A DNA stretch of 64,000 nt from Rhipicephalus microplus (Eukaryota; Arthropoda; Arachnida; Ixodida; Ixodidae): contig NC_134702.1 in the NCBI RefSeq assembly GCF_043290135.1, positions 78,212,417 through 78,276,416 on the forward strand. Direction: 5' to 3'. This document shows positions 46,401-55,287 of the stretch, one piece after another (the first letter of the stretch is position 1; every line of letters starts with the position of its first letter). A program made the translations under genes and the position numbers. A model generated the notes under the pieces. That model saw only the letters and a list, made by a program, of their open reading frames with translations, did not search any database and was not told the DNA's origin.

Positions 46401-49400
46401 CACTGTTGGCATTGTTTTGTGTCATTGTGGTTTGTAGGAGATGGCCGAATGCCCTGCAATAGTGACTTTGAAAGCAGTTGTCTAAAAAAATGGCTCCTGT
46501 GCCAGCTCATCTTAAAGCTATTCTCTAGTACATGCATTGCCACACTCAGCCACAATCTAGTTGACAAATGGAAATTCAAATTAAACTGTGGAAGGTTAGA
46601 GTGGCATCATCCACAGAAACATGGTAAATTTATGCTATTTTATTGGCATTATGTGATTCATTTTGAGGCTGTAAAAGAACAACTAAAGTGCATGCAGCAC
46701 ACCCATTCAGGGGAAAGCGAATGTGTGCCAAAATTGGCAAGGTGCATGCTTTGATAATTTATGTTAATTTGGCTTGCTGTACAGAGCAGCATAAAGTATT
46801 TTTGAAGGTTTTGCAGTAAGTCTGCAGTTGTCCTTGCTTATATTAAAATTTTATAGTATACTTGTTTTATGACACAACTGGTGGTGCGTCACTGATGTAC
46901 ATCCCTTTGTCTCTGCACTTTTGGCTATAGTCACTCATATTACATCATAGCGACAAGCTACTAACATCTAGATTTTCAATAGCTATATTGACCAAGCGGC
47001 AGGAATGAGTAATCTGTTTGCTAAACAGCTTATTTCGTCACTTGCTGCTTCAATGCATCGAATTCCTTGGCAGGACTTACGAAGATTATGTCCTGCTATG
47101 TACTTTACTTGTGAAACTGGCAGATAGTAACCTCCGCATTTTATTTCAAAATTGCCCTTTTGTGCTTGGTAGGAGTAGGTCGAACCTTTTTATAAAAGAC
47201 ACTGATTTAAAATAGAAATTGGTATAAGAGACAGCAGTGTGTCTACATTGAAATAGGTGTTGATAAGAAAATGCATAAGTGATACCCATGCTTATAAGAA
47301 ACACCGCATAAAAAGACAAGAGTTGCTCCTCAGTACAAATTTCTTATAAAGGGGTTCAACTGTATTTGAAAGTGGCTTTGTTTGCCTTTTTGAAAAATTA
47401 ACAAAAAGCTGGTATTAAGAAGACCGGCAGAAAGAAAGAAAATTTAGACAGTAACAAGGTTAGTTGAGCACACTAATAACAAATGTCTGGTATGTTCCAA
47501 GGAACCATAAATATACTCAGCTCAAATGCATTCGCTAGCAGTTTATCTCACATCCATAGCACCATGGTGCTGTGGATGGCACTGCAAATCCAAAACTTAG
47601 AAAGTATGTCCCATTTCAGAAAACTGTTGCAAGGTATGAAAATGATGCTTCAAAGCCTTTTTCATAACCTGGTGCACAGTCTCATTTCCTAATATTTTTT
47701 AACTGCACACGTATCTGAGCACTTCTGCAACTCCTTAAAAGGGAAAGATATTATGCATTTGTAGCACGAAGCTCAACCGAAATCCTCGTGTATCTTTTAG
47801 GATGAAAGCTTTGTTCTGTCCATGGAAATGTTGAGGAATCCATGAAAGTTTTTTTGTAGCTTGGTGCTACAAATGTGTGGTTGTCCATTTTTGTTTTTGT
47901 AACAGTAACCGTCTTGCCACATTGCAAGAGCCCATAAAACTGATTAACATCATCTTCAGCATTTTTATTCATATTACTGTAATCGTGAACCTGACTACAC
48001 GTTTTGCAGTGCTGTGACCTTGTGCAATGTTGTACCGCAGATGCAAGTAAGTCTATAGGGTTTACCGTCATTAAAATGCCTTATGAAAATTTTATAGGTG
48101 CAGCTGGAATTCAGGTTGCTTACCAAAGTGCCCATAATGGAGAAACTGGAAGAATTCTTGGGGCCTGCTTCAGGAAAAATAGTAAAAATAGCCAGACAGA
48201 AACGTCACATGCAAAAGTTTCTGGAAGACCTCGATGCTGTTCTTGTCGATGCCTCTGAAGATGCATCCGAGGGTAATTTCAAACATTTCTACGCTAACAT
48301 TACCACCTTTCTTTGTATCTAGCTTCCAGTAGCGCCATTCTTCCGATTTTACGTCAAGCAAATTGGGTGCTGTAAAATTGAATGTATTAGGCAAGATTTG
48401 TTTGCACAGTTCTACATTGGTTGACTCAGAGCATGCGTTCGATTAGTCTATCACTATATGCACTTGTTTTGAAAATGCAATGTCACACTCCTAGAAACTG
48501 GCATTAAGTGCCAACGACGTGATTACAGGTAGCTATTACAGAGATAAATTTATTTCAAGAGCTCATGTACAGAAGCAATAAAAATTGCTTAAATATCTCA
48601 GCTGCTGAAGATCTTAAACTGCCTCTATTTGTGCAATACATTCACCACTGCTTGAACTTCTCAGCTAAAGCTAGGTTGAAATACAGTTCATTCTGTGCTC
48701 AAACCAATAAAATAAAATTTAAGAAAATAAGTTTTGTTCAATGATGGAACCAAAACTGAAGCACAGATGAGCACAAGCAAAAGACCAGAATGTTGGAAAC
48801 AAAGATTACAGAAGAGGCAAAGTTCTGTATTTGTTGTGTGCCATGTGCGTTTAATTGCAAGCACAGCCTGCACGCCCACACAACGAAGTTGGTTGGTGGT
48901 CGATATAATGATGCTCACTTATTCTTGACGAAGTAGGGCAGTGACGCTCTTCCGTGTTTTAGTATCGCGGCTGAATGTGGGTGAATTTCATTTCTTCTCA
49001 AATATTACTAGAGGTCGGTTTTTGAAAATTTCTAAACTGCAATGGGATTTTTGCATGAATGAATTCAATACTCCCATTTCACAAAATGCCTACCTCCACT
49101 AATAAAAAAAGGTAATTTAACATTCTTACATACAGTTCAAAGTGATTTCTTTAGTCTTTTTAAAGGGGTCGTAGCAGGCAAGATGGGTGCCACTGTGTTT
49201 TCCAATACTTTTCTTGAGTTTTCAATTTATTTCTGTGCATTCTACATTTGGCAATGGCAAGGATTAAAATTCGTGCCAAAATTTTTTTCACATCTGAAAG
49301 CACGAAGATGTAAACTGCATCTTCTAAAGGTACGATAAAAATTTTGTTATATTATGTCTTGCAGTGCTATCCCCAATGGGAATTAGGTTCTGCTGCTTAA

Positions 49401-52400
49401 ACACCATAGCAATACACAAACTAGTTGTGTAGTAATGTAGATGTAAGTAAGCACGTCTACTCCTTCTCACTTCACATTAGGTATCCAGCTGGTCTGTGGT
49501 GCACGTGACTGTGAATTTCGCTTGGCTGGGTGACCCTGCATACTTCCTAAGTTTGAGTGTAGTTACCATGACTACCCCATAAAAGATAGTCAGTCATGTA
49601 CACCATTACAGCCTCTATGTTTCTAGTGAGTTGCTAAAATGGCAGTTTGAATCCAGCTTGTAGCTTTTGCATTTAAGTACTTTTTGAAACAGTGCAACTC
49701 ACGGTTTTTTCAGAGGTGATGCTCACTGCTGCTATTTGTGTCCTTCCGGCAATGGTGAAGGAAAGAATGGATGCTTTCATCTGCAAATTTGTGAGTATAA
49801 TTCATAGTTTGTATATTACTTTCCCTGTGAACTGCAGTTGTGAAGTTGCCATCTGTGATAAATGTTTGCTATATCTTTTGCAAGTGAATTGTTGAAAAGC
49901 CTTTCAACCAGCCATGTCCAAGACGACTTTCACGTACCATTTATGCATAGGTTACCCAGTACAGTAGAAGCCCGCCATAATGTAGCCCGCTCGGAGGCTA
50001 CATCACTGTCAGCCACTCTTTGCATTGTTTTTATAGGATTCAATGAATCGGTATCTCCACTGTTTGAAATGCCATGAACTGGCACTCCAAGCTGACCAGA
50101 GTGGGCACGTTGATTTTTTATGCAGCCCGAACTGGCTTAAGGATGCATTCAGTGATGTGATGTTGTGTATCGCGAGCCATGATATGGTTTTTATTCGTGT
50201 CACCATAAGCATAGATCTTAGAACCTGTGTAATGCTATGTAAGCACGGCATCTGTGCCACCGTCGTCATCCCCAGCCTATTTTTGTGTCTTCTGCAGAAT
50301 GAAGACCGCTCTAAAATTATCTCCAATTTACCCTTTCTTGAGCAAGCCGATTCAGTTTCATCCCTGTGAGCTCCCTAATTCTGTCGCTCTAGGTGATTCC
50401 CTGCCTTCTCGGCTTTTCCTCTTTTTTTTTTTGCATTCATTCTGCTTCTCTTGCCCCCAGTTGTTTGTTTTACTCTTTGTATGGCCGCACCAAGTTTATT
50501 TCTTTCAACCTGCAGTACCCGACTGTCTCACCCAATCTGGTGTTTTCTAATAGCTTAATGTTTTACCAACCATTTCCTGTTTCATGGTATGGTACATGGT
50601 CCTTAAAGGGATACTGAACAAATTTTTGGCCACCAAGATATTCAATCAAATTGGAAGTGGGGTCCTCAAAGTGATCGGGACAACCTTCATTCCAGGCAGA
50701 AACTACAGGGAAATAATGAATTTAATGCGTTTTTAACAAACTACTACCGCATCCAGCAGCCACGCCGTTCACTACAGGAGGTGATGTTTCGTGACGTCAT
50801 ACCCACCCGAGATGGGCACACTAACAATGCGGGCCCTCTACTCGCTCATCTCCCCCTGCGGTTCCTAGAACCGGTATGAACAGCAGCGGTTGCAAACAGT
50901 TCTCCCCGCCGAGGCCAAGTAGCTAGGCAAAGCATCAGTGCTTTTGGGAAAGAGTGAGAGAAGAGGACAGGAACTCGTGCGCCCTGCATGTTTCTCGGCG
51001 AATGTGATGGCATGGTTTCCACTCGCACACAGACGCCACGGGTTGACAATTCATGAAAAATACAGGCAACTGTTCAAAAATATGGGAAATCAACTGTTTA
51101 TCAGAACAGTCACATCTTCTGATTATAATCACGAATTTTAGTCAGTTTTCCAATTTTTGTTCAGTATTTCTCTAATTTTTATTAAGTTTCCCTGTTAGGC
51201 TCTAAGCCCAGATTACTTGTTGATCTGGTGGTACGTAGAGGTTTGCATACTTTTCATTTGAGGAACAGTGGCTGATTCCCTGTCATGATTTGAGAATGCA
51301 TGCTTTATGCACTTCTGCCCATTTTTAATTTTGATTAATTTTTTTTCATAAATAGGCTCCCCTTATAGGTTTACATACGCTTGTGCAGACTCCAGGGTAG
51401 GCAGCCAATAATGAACTCTTTTTTTCTTTACTATTAGCTTTGTTGATGGCATATTCCTTTTTAGGCATAATTTTGTAGTTCTTGATATATATAGTCAATC
51501 TTTTTTTTCAATTCACTGCCATGTGTTAGCTCACATAGTTCTAAAGTGTTTTTTGTGCAAGGTTTTTGCAAATTAAGGGCACCTAGGCCAGAAACTGCAT
51601 GGTCTTATCGCACTCAGTTTACTTGTGGGTTGTTTCTGTTGTCATGCTAGCATGCCATGCCTGCTCAATTTTTTTATGCCTTCAATGGAATCTCTTACAA
51701 TAACATTTTCATCGATAATGCAGTTCTAAATGGAGTTCTAATGCAGTTCGATAATGCAGTTCTAAAAGACAATCTAAATATGATTGTATGTGCCAGTACC
51801 CCTATATATAGCCAAACAAATTGGAGTCATGTAGCTTTGTTATATTTTGCGTAACTGATTGCCAAATTCGAAAAAAGCAGCAGAGCAAGTAAGCGTGGCA
51901 CCCCACCTCTCCGTCATTATTAATTTACTGTGCTTCGAACAATTTTTTTTACAGCAAAACCAATTGCGGATCTCTTCTTTCCACTGATCAAACAACAATA
52001 TAAAATTCTGAAAAAAATTTAAGAGGTCGACCAGCCATGGTTTGTTCAATCTTACGTGGAATCACACCTTTTTCTTTTTTTTTTTTTCAGAACGAATTAT
52101 TGGGTTGTGTGTAAACAAGACCAGTCACTAAACTGTGGATAAGCCTGTAGCCTTAGTGCGAATGCTTTATGAATTATTAAGAATGTTCCTTCTAGTTTGG
52201 AAGCATGCTTTGCAAATTAATTTCAGTTTCATTTATTTGTCAGTGTGCCGTAAAACATTACGTTTTATCTGTTCCTACATAAAGGAGCTGTTGTAATAAT
52301 GAAGCAACAAGTTTTTTGTTGAAGTGTGCTTTTTTATTTTTGTAGGACCCCACAAAGACGCACTACGTGCCCACAGTCACATTCATGGGAAATGTGTTGA

Positions 52401-52621
52401 CATCTGATGCATTTGCTGTGAGGCTGGAGGACATCGAAATTGCAGAGAAGAGCCTCTTGGCAGCAATTTCCACCCAGATGGCACTATACTGGGCTACCAA
52501 TATAGTTTTTGATAAAAAAGCTCAACGAACGTTTGACGTTCTATCCCGCGCTCTTAAAGTGAAGAGTGGCCTACGGCCAACACCACTAGTCAGCGTAACA
52601 CTGACCACCCTGAGCCATTAA
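34277..52621 (+). CDS. Nine-exon gene: PB1-like N-terminus with SAMD3-like body, 466 aa
   Basis: Exons: 34277-34420, 34975-35072, 35274-35456, 38708-38792, 44415-44564, 44649-44861, 48098-48272, 49714-49790, 52346-52621. All introns are GT-AG, phases agree, and the sum is 1401 nt (466 codons plus TAA). Residues 1-81 (LVTYGDRNVAVAFDEPW, then RFDEDFDVFVDITEVDVIE) look like a PB1-like ubiquitin-fold interaction domain. Residues 143-220 have FPNLADVAGTG-DSWREALRFKAKYERKK followed by a basic tail. Residues 221-291 include LPSRREWVSQDSPSVDDIIK and KYPAL. These match, from memory, the high-copy 'SAMD3-like' proteins of fish and invertebrates, whose role is unknown. No SAM domain itself is visible. 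Start ATG at 34277 is the first Met of exon 1. The frame is open 18 nt upstream without another ATG. AATAAA follows at 52624. Every exon is intact, so the gene may be functional. Confidence 0.75.
34975..35072 (+). CDS. Exon 2 of the PB1-like/SAMD3-like gene
   Basis: Acceptor TTTTTCCAG, donor CG|GTGAGT, phase 2 exit. Encodes RFDEDFDVFVDITEVDV and the strand SRIKVRLTSQV. The acidic stretch is like the OPCA-type face of PB1 domains. Confidence 0.75.
35274..35456 (+). CDS. Exon 3 of the PB1-like/SAMD3-like gene
   Basis: Acceptor CTATTACAG, donor ACAT|GTGAGT, phase 2 exit (the split codon gives Met). Encodes a linker, IADVLEESAQPSQPARTGAY, then PPDIAWMVKCHQPGQYFVGR and HHDLYLYD. Confidence 0.75.
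36054..38178 (-). mobile_element. Tigger/pogo-like DNA transposon in intron 3, with TIRs and TA target duplication
   Basis: Ends: CAGTCGACTCTTGTTAATAC at 36054 and, inverted from 38178, CAGTTGACTCCCGATAATTC. The terminal inverted repeats match at most positions and both are bordered by TA (36052-36053 and 38179-38180), the Tc1/mariner/pogo target. The 2.1-kb element lies antisense to its host gene and carries a nearly complete transposase (listed separately). Confidence 0.9.
36177..37710 (-). pseudogene. Tigger-like transposase, two lesions
   Basis: Starts MAKRGSYRTLDLAMKEVLKE with a psq/CENP-B N-terminal helix-turn-helix (DIARKYGIKPNMLSNFIKNK), then the second CENP-B-type HTH (LEKALLIWIREARNNKLPLS, and after the lesion LTRFKQRHDP). 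The DDE_1 core has DIFIADETVLF (first Asp), VLFLVDQCSAH (second Asp) and SVLQPMDQGIIKNVN (third Asp, 30 residues after the second). The C-terminus ends TKMTDYFS. Lesions: an in-frame TGA at 37348-37350 (where families have Trp) and a two-base loss near 37156. Otherwise about 510 codons are preserved, so it died recently. It lies in an intron of the nine-exon gene, on the opposite strand. Confidence 0.9.
38211..38450 (+). mobile_element. Ruka-like SINE in intron 3, plus strand, with TSD
   Basis: Starts GCCCCGCCATGGTGGTCTAG with the A box (TGGCTAAGGTACTC), a B box damaged by two inserted bases (AGGATGGAATTCCGG), the body, and ends TATCAATCAATT. Direct repeats ACTTATCTGAAAAT (38197-38210) and ACTTATCCAAAAAT (38451-38464) flank it with two mismatches. 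It inserted 33 bp from the end of the Tigger element. Confidence 0.9.
38708..38792 (+). CDS. Exon 4 of the PB1-like/SAMD3-like gene
   Basis: Acceptor TTCCTGCTAG, donor TAT|GTGAGT, phase 0 exit. Encodes YPGKLYTEAARALITRFPNL and ADVAGTGY, the beginning of the SAMD3-like 'FP.L....G.G' block. It joins exon 5 (DSWREAL) across a 5.6-kb intron. Confidence 0.75.
40198..41182. repeat. Nearly 1-kb palindrome (433-bp and 416-bp arms, 136-bp loop)
   Basis: The left arm, from GTTTACATAGACG (40198) to about 40630, is the inverted copy of 40767-41182, which ends CGTCTACGTAAAC. The outer ~230 bp (including CCCCAAGCTGATGG, GAGCTCCGGCTACTGCTCTC and the matching poly-T/poly-A runs) are almost identical; the inner parts are about 80% alike. 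Left arm has an extra ~17 bp near its outer end. No TSD was recognised. It is a foldback element or a local inverted duplication, in intron 4 of the nine-exon gene. No coding potential. Confidence 0.85.
41577..41712 (-). repeat. CTCACTCA repeat family, copy 3 (inverted)
   Basis: Inverted relative to the copy at 22.4 kb: GAGTCCGAGCGAGTCCCAAG, then AAATATATTTCATGAGTGAG, GTGAGCTCTTC and finally GCCGACCTATG. The shared outer word (inverse of CATAGGTCGGTAAA) marks one edge of the family. Confidence 0.6.
43576..44028. mobile_element. Foldback (head-to-head) SINE, copy 2, with 17-bp TSD
   Basis: Inverted arms at about 43620-43735 and 43895-44025 carry the same body as copy 1 (CGCCAAGGAAAGTATAGGG, GTAATGTAAATG). 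The 150-bp centre has a polymerase III A-box-like TGGCTCAGTGGTAGAGCATC (43851-43870). B-box-like words sit at the start of both arms (CCGGTACCTGCCAGTGGCAA on plus; TTCGATCCGTGCCGGTGGCA on minus). This suggests two SINE units head to head. Flanking repeats AAACTGCAGAAATGAAG (43559-43575) and AAACTGCAGTAATGAAG (44029-44045) differ at one base, so it inserted as a unit. It lies in intron 4. Confidence 0.8.
44415..44564 (+). CDS. Exon 5 of the PB1-like/SAMD3-like gene
   Basis: Acceptor CTTTACAG, donor AGT|GTACGT. Exactly 50 codons: DSWREALRFKAKYERKKMKA followed by a lysine/arginine-rich tail (RIPRKKKP) that could serve as a nuclear localisation signal. Confidence 0.75.
44649..44861 (+). CDS. Exon 6 of the PB1-like/SAMD3-like gene
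   Basis: Acceptor CTTTCAG, donor ATC|GTAAGT. Exactly 71 codons, including ETIAGHVLAMTKEVAKARPD, LPSRREWVSQDSPSVDDIIK and KYPALLIGSI. The 84-bp intron before it is in frame and stop-free. Confidence 0.75.
45000..47175. other. Intron 6 (first part) of the nine-exon gene, no gene seen
   Basis: AT-rich intronic DNA. Frames at 45373-45573, 45609-45827 and 46353-46754 have no domain or splice support. Confidence 0.4.
47176..47364. mobile_element. Small MITE with mariner/Tigger-like ends, intron 6
   Basis: The left end TAGGTCGAACCTTTTTATAA and the right end, inverted (TACAGTTGAACCCCTTTATAA), are similar, with TA at both edges. The interior repeats ATAAGA words and has no coding potential. It is a probable deletion derivative of a TA-targeting transposon; left end imperfect. 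Confidence 0.55.
48098..48272 (+). CDS. Exon 7 of the PB1-like/SAMD3-like gene
   Basis: Acceptor TTTATAG (an alternative AG six bases further in would drop two residues). Donor GAGG|GTAATT, phase 1 exit. Encodes VQLEFRLLTKVPIMEKLEEF, then KIVKIARQKRHMQKFLEDLD and an acidic end. Confidence 0.7.
49714..49790 (+). CDS. Exon 8 of the PB1-like/SAMD3-like gene
   Basis: Acceptor TTTTTTCAG, donor TTT|GTGAGT. Encodes EVMLTAAICVLPAMVKERMD and AFICKF. Phase 1 in, phase 0 out, joining both neighbours without a stop. Confidence 0.7.
50600..51050. repeat. Probable dispersed repeat beginning CCTTAAAGGGATACTGAAC, intron 8
   Basis: A GC-richer island in an AT-rich intron begins with a TTAAAGGG word like the ends of the MITE at 25.5 kb. 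It contains CGTGACGTCATACCCACCCG and TCTCCCCGCCGAGGCCAAGT. I recall similar sequence as repeated in tick DNA, but only one copy is present here. No coding potential accepted. Confidence 0.35.
52346..52621 (+). CDS. Exon 9 (terminal) of the PB1-like/SAMD3-like gene
   Basis: Acceptor TTTTTGTAG. 91 codons plus TAA: DPTKTHYVPTVTFMGNVLTS, then LEDIEIAEKSLLAAISTQMA and an end LVSVTLTTLSH. AATAAA begins three bases after the stop codon (52624), an unusually short 3' UTR. Confidence 0.75.
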   Translation, partial: DPTKTHYVPTVTFMGNVLTSDAFAVRLEDIEIAEKSLLAAISTQMALYWATNIVFDKKAQRTFDVLSRALKVKSGLRPTPLVSVTLTTLSH

Positions 52622-52623
52622 TG

Positions 52624-52629
52624 AATAAA
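52624..52629 (+). promoter_or_regulatory. Polyadenylation signal of the nine-exon gene
   Basis: AATAAA two bases after the TAA codon, followed by a T-rich stretch (GTTTTTTG). Good position for a compact transposon-like gene end. Confidence 0.6.
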
Positions 52630-52849
52630 GTTTTTTGAACGAATAGATGTGGATTTCTTATCTCTCCTGGAGCCTCTGTGCCAGACATGGCGCAACCTAA
52701 TGAAAATCATGTTCTTGAAAACTTTTTTTCATTTGCCGCTGGGAGAGCTTGACGGCTGGTTTCTTAAAGAGCACTCGCACAAGTAATGAACTACATTGAG
52801 AGACATCGATCATGAGCAACTGCATGCGACTCTGATGAGGAACGTTGTG

Positions 52850-53622
52850 AAAGAGTAACCATCGCTCTCATTGGCGTGGAATATCCATTCTTCCCTGCGG
52901 GACTAATGGGAAAGAGTAACAATTGCTCCAATTAAGAGCACTCAGAGAGAGCAAGTGTTACTCCTGTGAGAGTATTCACAGAGCATATTACTCCTTGTAA
53001 AGAATAACCATCGCTCCCCGGGGAGTATTGATAAAGACTATCTGTTACTCCATCAGGGGCATACGGAAGGACTAAGCGTCACTCCCATAGGAGCATTGAC
53101 AGAGAGTATCCATTGCTCCTTCTAAAGAGTAACCATCACTCCCCTGGGAGTATTGAAAAGGACTATCTGTTCCTCCATTGGAAAGAGTGTCACTCCCATA
53201 GGAGCATTGACCAAGAGCATCCGTTCCTCCTTGAGGAGTTTAGGAAGGGAGCAATGGATGCTCTCATGCGGTGTAATTGCAAAGAGAACTGTTGCTCCCC
53301 TGAGAGTATTAAAGAAGACTATCTGTTCCTCCTTTCAGGAGTATTGGGAAAGAGTAACCGTCACTCCTGTGGGAGTATCAAATAAGACTATCCGTTACAC
53401 CTTTGAGGAGTATTGAGCAAGAGTAACCATTGCTCCCATGGGAGTAGTGACAGAGCATCAGTTGCTCCAGTCAGTTACTCTCTGAAAGAGCAACTGAAAT
53501 TGGGGAGTAACGGTTCCTCCCGTCGCAGTTACTCCCGAAATGGTGCAATGGGTGTGGCAAGTCAGTTACTCCTCTAAAGGAGTAACCTCGACCCCCCTTT
53601 TCCTCCTTTACTTTTTAGAGTG
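52850..53622 (-). repeat. Degenerate GAGTAAC/GTTACTC array ending in a CACTC terminus
   Basis: About 0.75 kb of repeated words AAAGAGTAACCATCGCTCC, GGGAGTATTGA, AAGACTATCTGTTACTCC in direct and inverted orientation, with spacing near 60-65 bp and its double. It ends at 53610-53622 with ACTTTTTAGAGTG, read inward from the right as CACTCTAAAAAGT. An array of short motifs next to a CACT-type terminus is the usual design of subterminal regions in CACTA/EnSpm transposons. It starts 0.23 kb after the stop of the nine-exon gene. Frames in it (53113-53416) are artefacts. Confidence 0.75.
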
Positions 53623-55111
53623 CACTGCGGTGGACCTTCCACTATGCCTCACAACCAGAAAGTGGCTTTGAGGAGGCCCATGGACTGCGACCTGAGAAAT
53701 GCACAGAAAGAGCTGTGCTGACCCAGGACGCAGATACGCAGGAAAAAAAAAGAAAAGAAAGCGAGGGAAGGAATTATGCAACACGCACACATAAGACAAT
53801 GTTCAATGCTAGCAATGCGCGATTGATCAGTGCAGGCAAAATAAACAATTAGAACCGAAGAGAAAAGTGGTGAGAAAGCGAGTCTAATCTGTACATTGCA
53901 GCTATTCATTCTCGACATGCAGTGCTGTAATAAAAGAATCGCTGCATGATCTCACACGTTCCTTTCACCCGCCGTTCGATAATGTGCATTGCAAGTCGCG
54001 CTGTGTATGGCGAGCTATACGTCCGGTTTTGTTTTGCTCCTAATTTTATTGGCACGACTGCTCGCCTGCAGTGAGGGCGGTGAATAGGATTTGCTCGCTT
54101 ATCAGAAACGCTGGCACTCAACTACCTCATAACTGCCGACGCATGTGACCAGATTACTTATCGTGTACAATGAAGCTGTGGCAAGCTTTCTACCTGATTA
54201 TGCGATTAAAGGCGACCATACAGAAATTATCAGTGAGGTGTGTTCAAGGGGTTTGACGGTGTTTCAGTAGCACCAAATGCAACTTCAATGTGCAAAAGAT
54301 GTTGTTGTATTCGCTGAAAGCTCAAGCCGCCTTTTTTGTTTCAGTTTGTTTGCTTGCTTTATATCGCGCGTTGTAGGAGTGTATTCCGCGAAAGCGTAAG
54401 CAAGTGAACTTGAAGATGAGAGAGAGCGAGAGAGAGTAAAAGAAAAGAAGGGCATGGGGGTTAACCAGATGCTAGAATCTGGTATTATGCCTATACACTG
54501 GTGTTTGGGTATATGTAGTTCAAAGAGAGAGAGAAATAAAATAACTAGCCAGCATGGACTTGGTTTCCCTGGGTTACAGCCTGCTAAAGTTTTTAAATCA
54601 CAGCGATCTTGTTCGAAATATTTGAAGAAGCACGGAAATTGATGTTCTGTTCGTATGCTCGAAGTTCGTACACTGCCAAATATATTACATTGTCTTTGCT
54701 TTCACTTTGATTTGTAACAGTAGTCCTATGTGTATCCGAAAACGTGTGTTTGAGACAATGCCCTGGTTAGAATCCAGCTGATAAATATTATATTATCCGT
54801 GACAATTCCATGCCACTTCATCAAAAATGCAGTCTTTCGTGTTCTTGTTTTAACGCAGAATTGTACGTGTGTCGACGAGCGTACCTGTACAAAGAATAGT
54901 TAAGAAAGAAAATTCGAGAATACGGTGGCACGAGAGGAAATACCGATTTATTGGCGCTGAACGTTTATTTTAGTGTATACTCGTGTATGTGTGCTATGTA
55001 ACTGATTGTCAGTGTGACCATTCTATGTACGACAGTTATCAATCTAAAATTACAGAAGCTATAGCCTAATCCTGAATATCACCGAGGCGAACATCTCTAG
55101 TAGCAAGTGGT
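53623..55111. other. Intergenic, no gene seen
   Basis: No protein-like frame. (GA)n-like stretch GAGAGAGCGAGAGAGAG at about 54419-54436. Confidence 0.4.
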
Positions 55112-55124
55112 GTAGTCAGGGTGA

Positions 55125-55274
55125 TTGATTGATTTGTGGGGTTCAACGTCCCAAAACCACCATATGATTATGAGAGACGCCGTAGTAGAGAACTCCGGAA
55201 ATTTCGACCTTTTGGGGTTCTTTAACGTGCACCCAAATCTGAGCACACGGGCCTAAGACATTTCCGCCTCCATC
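55125..55274 (-). mobile_element. 5'-truncated Ruka-like SINE with perfect 13-bp TSD
   Basis: Only the 3' body and TCAATCAATCA tail remain (minus strand); the insert stops at GATGGAGGCGGAAATG, so the whole tRNA-related head is missing. Exact direct repeats GTAGTCAGGGTGA lie at 55112-55124 and 55275-55287. Confidence 0.9.
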
Positions 55275-55287
55275 GTAGTCAGGGTGA

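Noticed and set aside
53113..53416. Cys/His-containing frames of about 90 residues
   Set aside because: Lie within the GAGTAAC array; the repeated residues follow the DNA repeat, not zinc-finger spacing.
14005..53622. A single 39.6-kb CACTA transposon with these two ends
   Set aside because: The termini match in inverted orientation, but flanking bases show no TSD and the left end lacks an array; kept only as a hypothesis.
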